A stretch of 11,725 nt of DNA, from assembly GCA_905233595.1 (NCBI GenBank), contig CAJOFI010000004.1:1-11725 (forward strand), given 5' to 3'. Positions 7,658-11,725 of this stretch are shown piece by piece (position 1 is the stretch's first letter; each line of letters begins with the position of its first letter). The notes beneath the pieces are model-generated. The model was not told the origin of the DNA and did not search any database. It saw only the letters and a program-made list of their open reading frames with translations. A program made the position numbers and the translations under genes. The DNA is from an uncultured Oscillospiraceae bacterium. Its GTDB lineage: Bacteria; Bacillota; Clostridia; Oscillospirales; Oscillospiraceae.

Positions 7658-8506
7658 ATGAACACGAAACTATCGAACATCAAGAATATCGCCTGGGCCT
7701 TTGCGATCGTTCTCTCGCTCGCCGTCGTGCTGGTGGGGCTGGGTTTTGCCGCCTTCACGCGCCACCACGGCGCCATCGAGCGCCCGACGGTGCTGCTGGG
7801 TGAGGCCGCCGCCGCGCGGGATGCCGCCGCGGCCGCCGAGAAAAAGGCGGAGGACGCGGCGAAGGCGAAGGACGCCGGGACGGTCTACCTCCTCGGCGAG
7901 AGCGGGGACGCGGGGCAGAGCTATATCGACTCGCTCACCTTCCTCGCCGACAGCGCGATGGTCGGCCTGCGCGATTACGGGCTGCTCTCCGGCGGCACGG
8001 GCACCGCCCAGGTCTGGAGCAGCGGCACGGGCGTCATTCCGGCCTCCCAGCTTGCGAGCTTTACGATCCGCTACCCCGGCGACGGCTCGGAGATCTCCCC
8101 GGCGGACGCCGCGATGATCGCAAAGCCCAAGACCCTCGTGATCTCCCTCGGCTCCGACAGCCTTGCGCAGGTGAGCGAATCGGCCTTTATCGCCTCCTTT
8201 GAGGGGCTCGTGCGCAACGTCCAGCAGGCAAGCCCCAACACCACGATCATCATCTGCACGCTCAGCGGCGTCACCGGGAGCTATGCCGGGAGCGACGGGC
8301 TGAATAACGCCATGATCGCGGACGCGAACCGCTGGCTCTCCCAGGTCTGCGCCGACTGCGGGGTCTACCTCACGGACGCGGCCTCCTCTATCAGCGACGC
8401 AAACGGCGCCCTGCTCGCCGAATACGCCTCCTCCAACGGCAAGACTCCGAACTCCGCGGGTCTCACCCGCGTCCTCCAATACCTGCGCACCCACGCGGTC
8501 GTGTAG
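7658..8506 (+). CDS. Membrane-anchored SGNH/GDSL-like protein, probably catalytically degenerate
   Basis: 282 residues. A membrane segment (about 13-33) and an Ala/Lys/Glu-rich probable helix (about 49-73) lead into an SGNH-like extracellular domain (about 75-282). The first block reads TFLADSAMVGLRDYG, where related proteins have a FIGDSRTVGL-type motif, so Asp98 and Ser99 are kept but Gly is Ala97. A central block LVISLGSDSL (160-169) replaces the usual GxNE/D motif. At the C-terminus, where active members carry a DGIHL-type motif before the last helix, this protein reads NGKTP (260-264); the catalytic Asp and His align with Asn260 and Thr263. The overall fold cues (SPNTTIIICTLSGVTG, NAMIADANRWLSQVC, YLRTHAVV) still fit the family. 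I saw no convincing ribosome site before the ATG at 7658. It probably acts as a surface binding or scaffold protein, or is a decaying esterase; the fold assignment is moderately sure. Confidence 0.7.
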   Translation: MNTKLSNIKNIAWAFAIVLSLAVVLVGLGFAAFTRHHGAIERPTVLLGEAAAARDAAAAAEKKAEDAAKAKDAGTVYLLGESGDAGQSYIDSLTFLADSAMVGLRDYGLLSGGTGTAQVWSSGTGVIPASQLASFTIRYPGDGSEISPADAAMIAKPKTLVISLGSDSLAQVSESAFIASFEGLVRNVQQASPNTTIIICTLSGVTGSYAGSDGLNNAMIADANRWLSQVCADCGVYLTDAASSISDANGALLAEYASSNGKTPNSAGLTRVLQYLRTHAVV

Positions 8507-8507
8507 G

Positions 8508-8588
8508 CAGTTTTCAGTTTTCAGTTTTTAGTTTTCCGGATCGTTCGCCGCGTCTGAAAACTGAAGGCTGAAAGCTGAAAACTGAACC
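8508..8588. repeat. Inverted heptamer arrays, (cagtttt)4 facing (ctgaaaa)5
   Basis: Two bases after the SGNH gene's stop come four 7-base units: cagtttt three times (8508-8528) and tagtttt (8529-8535). After an 18-base gap come five units of the complementary type: ctgaaaa, ctgaagg, ctgaaag, ctgaaaa and ctgaacc (8554-8588). The arms can pair in more than one register, giving a long hairpin that could also end transcription. From memory, similar agctgaaaactgaa strings are scattered between genes in gut Clostridia, and heptamer short tandem repeats are known in cyanobacteria. No ORF occupies the region. Confidence 0.75.
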
Positions 8589-8606
8589 GGGATTGTTCAA
8601 AAAAAC

Positions 8607-8636
8607 TTGTGATTTTGTTCATAGCCATGTCATAAT
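8607..8636 (+). promoter_or_regulatory. Possible promoter for the HtrA-type protease gene
   Basis: TTGTGA (8607-8612) and CATAAT (8631-8636) are 18 bases apart in an AT-rich stretch just after the heptamer repeats. This would give a leader of roughly 55 bases before the start at 8699. The match is moderate, and a TATGAT at 8644-8649 is a competing -10 without a good -35. Confidence 0.35.
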
Positions 8637-8698
8637 TTCCGGTTATGATACAATCACTCCAAAGGAAAGAGCAATCCAAAATAAAAGAGGTCTTATTC

Positions 8699-10147
8699 AT
8701 GTTTGTGCCTGAAGAAGAGGCAGGCGAGGTTCGCGAGGAAAACAGCGGCGAGGCGATCCGTGAGGAAACGTCCGAAGCCATCCGCGAAGCCGCGCAGGAA
8801 AACGAAAGCATCCACGAGGCGGAACCCGACGCGCAGGCGGAGCAGCCCAGCGATTATGAGGGCGACGCCCGCGAGCAGGTCTATGCCGACGCGCATTACG
8901 AGCCGGCAAACGAGAGCACCGTGCCGCCCCGCTACTATTGCCCGCCCGAGCGCCCCGTGAAGGAGCCGAGGGCGAAGAAGCCCCGCAAGTCCCACGCGCT
9001 GACGAAGGCCGCGTGCCTCGCGCTGGTGAGCGCGATGCTGGGCGGCTTCGCGGGCGCCGCCATCACGGCGGGGAACCTGAGCGGGAGAGTTGACGAGCTG
9101 GAGAGCCGCCTTTCCCAGAACGAGAGCGCGGTGGCCTCCGTCTCCTCCTGGCAGGAGGTCGTATCGGCAAGCCCCGTCGCGAGCACCGGCGAGAGCGGCG
9201 CATTGAGCGCGGCGCAGATCTATGACCTGGCCTGCCGCCAGGTGGTCGGCATCACGACCGACGTGACCTACACCAACTTCTTTGGGATGAAGAGCTCCTC
9301 CGCCGTCAGCGGTTCGGGCTTCATCATCTCCGCCGATGGCTATATCGTCACCAACTACCACGTCATCGAGTACGCCGTGCAGCAGAACTCCCCCATCACG
9401 GTCATGACCTATGACGGCACCAAGTACACCGCCACCATCGTCGGCACCGAGCAGGCAAACGACCTTGCGGTGCTGCGCATCGACGCGACCGGCCTCACCC
9501 CCGCCGTCTTCGGCAGCAGCGAGAGCCTGCGCGTGGGCGACGCGGTCTACGCCGTCGGCAATCCCCTCGGCGAGCTGGAGTTTTCCATGACCAGCGGCCA
9601 CGTGAGCGCGCTTGACCGCGTCATCACCACGCAGGAGTCCGAGGCCATCAACATGTTCCAGTTCGACGCCGCGGTCAACCCCGGCAACTCCGGCGGGCCG
9701 GTGTACAACAGCCTCGGCCAGGTGGTCGGCGTCGTCACCGCGAAGTACAGCTCCACCGGCGTGGAGGGTCTGGGCTTCGCGATCCCCGCGAGCGACGCCT
9801 CCTCGATCGTAAACGACCTCATCACCAAGGGCTATGTGACCGGCAAGGCCTACATGGGCGTCTGGATGGATGAGCGTTACAGCGCCATGTACGCGCAGTA
9901 TTACAATATGCCTCTCGGCGCCTACATCTCCGACGTGAGCAGCGGAAGCTGCGCGGAGGCGGCGGGCATCCAGAAGGGCGACGTGATCACGAAGTTGGGC
10001 GAGACGGAGATCCGCAGCTATACGGAGCTTCGCAACGCCATCAAGCGCTACTCCGCCGGGGACACCGTGGACATCGAGCTCTACCGCGCCGGTGAGAGCC
10101 TGACCGTCACGCTGACCTTTGACGAGGCCAAACCCGAAGGGGCTTAA
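8699..10147 (+). CDS. HtrA/DegP-type membrane-anchored serine protease with one PDZ domain
   Basis: 482 residues. A long, acidic N-terminal cytoplasmic segment (1-97) holds near-repeats such as GEAIREE and SEAIREA, and ends in a basic patch (KEPRAKKPRKSH). One membrane segment follows (about 101-124), then a short coiled stretch (VDELESRLSQNES) and the trypsin-like domain (about 170-375). The triad is clear: His221 in TNYHVIE, Asp255 in ANDLAVL and Ser331 in NPGNSGGP. A single PDZ domain occupies about 385-474 (YMGVWM, then AAGIQKGDVITKLGETEI). This is the usual Gram-positive HtrA layout, in which the protease degrades or refolds damaged proteins outside the membrane. The start at 8699 is preferred over an in-frame ATG at 8645 because AAGAGGT lies eight bases before it. 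The gene has its own terminator and stands alone. The family is certain; which HtrA paralogue it is cannot be decided. Confidence 0.95.
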   Translation: MFVPEEEAGEVREENSGEAIREETSEAIREAAQENESIHEAEPDAQAEQPSDYEGDAREQVYADAHYEPANESTVPPRYYCPPERPVKEPRAKKPRKSHALTKAACLALVSAMLGGFAGAAITAGNLSGRVDELESRLSQNESAVASVSSWQEVVSASPVASTGESGALSAAQIYDLACRQVVGITTDVTYTNFFGMKSSSAVSGSGFIISADGYIVTNYHVIEYAVQQNSPITVMTYDGTKYTATIVGTEQANDLAVLRIDATGLTPAVFGSSESLRVGDAVYAVGNPLGELEFSMTSGHVSALDRVITTQESEAINMFQFDAAVNPGNSGGPVYNSLGQVVGVVTAKYSSTGVEGLGFAIPASDASSIVNDLITKGYVTGKAYMGVWMDERYSAMYAQYYNMPLGAYISDVSSGSCAEAAGIQKGDVITKLGETEIRSYTELRNAIKRYSAGDTVDIELYRAGESLTVTLTFDEAKPEGA

Positions 10148-10226
10148 GGGCATCGCTAAAAACCCCTGCCCGAAATAAAATATGATTCCTCTCCTTCTTT
10201 TTCATCCTCTCTTTTCTCCCTAAACG

Positions 10227-10265
10227 AAGGATCTCAGGTCAAAAGCCTGGGATCCTTTGTTTTTG
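10227..10265 (+). terminator. Rho-independent terminator after the protease gene
   Basis: AAGGATCTCAGG (10227-10238) pairs with CCTGGGATCCTT (10246-10257), with one G-U wobble, around a 7-base loop. It is followed by a T-rich tail, tttgttttt. It lies 80 bases after the protease stop; the bases between (about 10182-10220) are a pyrimidine-rich stretch without a gene. Confidence 0.85.
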
Positions 10266-10377
10266 TTCTTCCTCACCCGGTCGGAATAATTTCCGCTCCC
10301 GCGTGGGACAATAGCATTACACCCACCGGCTTACATATACTGGTTTGGGCGATTCTTTTCCCCGGAGTGTGAAGACC

Positions 10378-10731
10378 ATGGTCAAACGTGGAGATATCTA
10401 TTTTGCCGACCTCAGCCCGGTCGTCGGCAGTGAGCAGGGCGGGATGCGCCCGGTACTGATCGTCCAGAACGACACCGGCAACCGCCACAGCCCCACCGTG
10501 ATCGCCGCCGCGATCACGAGCCAGACCGGCAAAGCGCGGCTTCCGACGCACATTCGCCTCTCAAGCCAGTCAACCGGGCTCAACCGCGACAGCATCATTC
10601 TGCTCGAGCAGATCCGTACCCTGGACAAATCCCGCCTGCGCCAGTGCATGGGGCGGCTGGATGAGAAGACCATGAGCAAGGTGGATAACGCCCTCATGGT
10701 CAGCATGGGTCTCCCGCTTTCGCGTTCATAA
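10378..10731 (+). CDS. mazF: MazF/PemK-family mRNA interferase toxin (EndoA-like)
   Basis: A 117-residue ribosome-independent endoribonuclease, expected to cleave mRNA at a short recognition sequence (UACAU for the Bacillus subtilis homologue EndoA/NdoA). The protein matches EndoA closely along its length as I recall it: [20 protein letters not shown] at the start, then [25 protein letters not shown] and [16 protein letters not shown]. Arg24 and Thr47 correspond to the catalytic Arg25 and Thr48 of EndoA. The start at 10378 is supported by GGAG ten bases upstream and by the EndoA start; an in-frame ATG at 10345 would add 11 unrelated residues. No MazE-type antitoxin ORF lies upstream: the 230 bases before it hold only the preceding terminator and short non-coding sequence. 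The protein is intact with active-site residues present, so a functional toxin is likely and its antitoxin must be encoded elsewhere or be absent. Confidence 0.95.
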   Translation: MVKRGDIYFADLSPVVGSEQGGMRPVLIVQNDTGNRHSPTVIAAAITSQTGKARLPTHIRLSSQSTGLNRDSIILLEQIRTLDKSRLRQCMGRLDEKTMSKVDNALMVSMGLPLSRS

Positions 10732-10738
10732 AGCAGCG

Positions 10739-10770
10739 CACCCCGTTCATATACTGAACGGGGTGTTTTT
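10739..10770 (+). terminator. Terminator-like hairpin between mazF and the next gene
   Basis: CACCCCGTTCA (10739-10749) pairs perfectly with TGAACGGGGTG (10755-10765) around a 5-base loop and is followed by TTTTT (10766-10770), eight bases after the mazF stop. This is a textbook intrinsic terminator. The ATG of the next gene is at 10772, and the GGGGTG at the foot of the stem is that gene's best Shine-Dalgarno candidate, so the hairpin may also control its translation. Confidence 0.85.
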
Positions 10771-10771
10771 G

Positions 10772-11197
10772 ATGGACTATCCGATCTATGAAAACGGCAG
10801 AGAAATCGGGCGGCTTTCCGCGCGCGAGGACGGGCTCTACACCGTGTTCGAGGCGGTGCTCCGCGCGCGGGAGGGGCTGACGAAGCTCTATCTTCTCGGG
10901 GAGGACGGCTGGCGCGTGCTCGGCGTGATGGAGCCGCGCGGCGAGACTTGCCGCCTCGTCCGCCGGCTGAGCCGCGCGGCGCTCCCCGGCGCGATCCGCT
11001 GTGCCGCCACCTCTCCGGGGGCGTCCGCCGTCCCCGAAAAGCGGGCGGAGGAAGCCGCCTGGGTTCCGGGCGTGGGCGGTACCCTGCGCGACGCGCGGCG
11101 CGGGCTCGTCGCCTTCCCCGCCAGACTGCGCGCGCCGGGAAAGGGGGCGCGGATTGCGCTCATCGACGGAAAAGAATACATTGTTTTTCGCTGGTAA
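10772..11197 (+). CDS. Hypothetical protein, 141 residues
   Basis: I do not recognise the family with confidence. It begins MDYPIYENGREIGRLSARED and GLYTVFEAVL, a pattern suggesting a small beta-rich N-terminal domain (about 1-70). An Ala/Pro/Arg-rich middle (about 70-125) follows, and a final strand pair, ARIALIDGKEYIVFRW, closes the protein. Arginine is abundant. No signal peptide, membrane segment or known catalytic motif is visible. The ATG at 10772 is preferred over GTG at 10763 because the GTG lies inside the hairpin stem. Its GC content and codon use match the neighbours, and the sense frame is favoured by continuity up to the stop just before the next promoter. Either read-through of the mazF hairpin or an unseen promoter must supply its mRNA. 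Function unknown. Confidence 0.65.
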   Translation: MDYPIYENGREIGRLSAREDGLYTVFEAVLRAREGLTKLYLLGEDGWRVLGVMEPRGETCRLVRRLSRAALPGAIRCAATSPGASAVPEKRAEEAAWVPGVGGTLRDARRGLVAFPARLRAPGKGARIALIDGKEYIVFRW

Positions 11198-11209
11198 ATA
11201 CGGTATAAT
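11181..11209 (+). promoter_or_regulatory. Sigma-A promoter for the nucleoside phosphorylase gene
   Basis: TTGTTT (11181-11186), a 17-base spacer and a perfect TATAAT (11204-11209). The -35 lies in the last codons of the preceding gene and the -10 lies just after its stop (11195-11197). The expected transcript start is near 11216, giving a leader of about 58 bases. No riboswitch-like structure is obvious in that leader. Confidence 0.75.
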
Positions 11210-11273
11210 GCAGGTTGAGAACGCGTACAGCCGCTCTGCGGCAGCTTGCGCGGCAAAAGGAAAGGTGACAGCT

Positions 11274-11725
11274 ATGCAGATGACCGATTTGATCGCGAAA
11301 AAACGTGACGGCGGCAGCCTGAGCACGGAGGAGATCCAGTACATGATCCAGGGCTATACCCGGGGCGAGATCCCGGACTATCAGATGTCGGCCATGTGCA
11401 TGGCGATCTTGCTGCGCGGCATGGACGACCGCGAGACGCTGGACATGACCCTCGCGATGATGCACTCCGGCGAGACGATCGACCTCTCCCCCATCCGGGG
11501 CGTCAAGGCGGACAAGCACTCCACCGGCGGCGTCGGCGATAAGACGAGCCTGGTGCTCTGCCCGATGGTGGCGGCGGCGGGGCTCAAGATCGCGAAGATG
11601 GCCGGGCGCGGCCTGGGTCACACCGGCGGCACCATCGACAAGCTCGAGAGCTTTCCCGGCTTCAGCACCGCGCTGAGCGAGGAGCAGTTTTTCCAAAACG
11701 TCAACTCGGTCTGCGTCGCTATCAT
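11274..11725 (+). CDS. pdp: Pyrimidine-nucleoside (thymidine) phosphorylase, N-terminal part
   Basis: The first 150 codons are present and the gene runs off the right edge. The enzyme splits uridine, thymidine or deoxyuridine with phosphate to give the free base and (deoxy)ribose-1-phosphate, in cytoplasmic nucleoside salvage. The N-terminal helical domain begins MQMTDLIAKKRDGGSLSTEE and contains IPDYQMSAMCMAILLRGM. The phosphate-binding loop KHSTGGVGDKTS starts at Lys81, the same numbering as Bacillus PYNP (Lys81, Ser83). The family signature GRGLGHTGGTIDKLES is present, with Ala rather than the usual Ser just before it. The start is supported by AAAGGTGA five bases before the ATG. It has its own promoter. 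The choice between Pdp and DeoA is based on resemblance only and cannot be settled from this part. Confidence 0.93.
   Translation, partial: MQMTDLIAKKRDGGSLSTEEIQYMIQGYTRGEIPDYQMSAMCMAILLRGMDDRETLDMTLAMMHSGETIDLSPIRGVKADKHSTGGVGDKTSLVLCPMVAAAGLKIAKMAGRGLGHTGGTIDKLESFPGFSTALSEEQFFQNVNSVCVAI

Noticed and set aside
8693..10153. A 486-codon minus-strand open frame over the HtrA gene
   Set aside because: It is an antisense shadow of a protease with an intact catalytic triad and PDZ domain.
10273..10551. A 92-codon minus-strand frame facing mazF as a possible antitoxin
   Set aside because: Most of it is antisense to mazF itself, and its translation shows no DNA-binding or antitoxin pattern.

Overview
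The window is GC-rich chromosomal DNA that most resembles a Gram-positive gut Clostridia, probably Oscillospiraceae/Ruminococcaceae. This is inferred from a class B sortase, a MazF very like Bacillus EndoA, a Pdp-type nucleoside phosphorylase, GG(A)GG-type ribosome binding sites, sigma-A-like promoters and GC-rich palindromic intergenic repeats. No phage, insertion sequence, CRISPR, rRNA or tRNA was seen. Coding density is high and no gene-free stretch exceeds about 230 bases.

Left half (1-5265, minus strand). Four genes point leftward: a GH2 glycoside hydrolase (2935-5265), a GH36/clan-D alpha-galactosidase-like enzyme (1184-2770), a class B sortase (327-1106) and the start of a DUF1015-family protein (330 to beyond base 1). 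The two hydrolases lack signal peptides and look like cytoplasmic enzymes finishing the breakdown of imported oligosaccharides. The sortase is membrane anchored, and its stop overlaps the DUF1015 start as ATGA. A two-hairpin GC-rich repeat sits between the two hydrolase genes. A candidate promoter at 5312-5340 could drive the whole group.

Centre (5266-8506, plus strand). A divergent intergenic region carries a near-consensus promoter for a second EF-G-type translational GTPase (5493-7505), which ends in a strong hairpin terminator. Next is a membrane-anchored SGNH/GDSL-like protein (7658-8506) whose catalytic motifs look degenerate. Arrays of a gttttNa-type heptamer with exact 7-base period follow both genes.

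Right half (8507-11725, plus strand). A membrane-anchored HtrA-type serine protease with one PDZ domain (8699-10147) ends at a terminator. A mazF toxin gene with no adjacent antitoxin follows (10378-10731). A perfect 11-bp hairpin then abuts an unrecognised 141-residue gene (10772-11197). A strong promoter embedded in the end of that gene drives a pyrimidine-nucleoside phosphorylase (11274 to beyond the window).

Most of the window is ordinary housekeeping and accessory metabolism, and no coherent new multi-gene system was found. The points most worth a second look are the degenerate SGNH protein, the EF-G paralogue with a Tyr in place of the catalytic His, the lone mazF with its hairpin over the next gene's translation start, and the heptamer and palindromic intergenic repeats.
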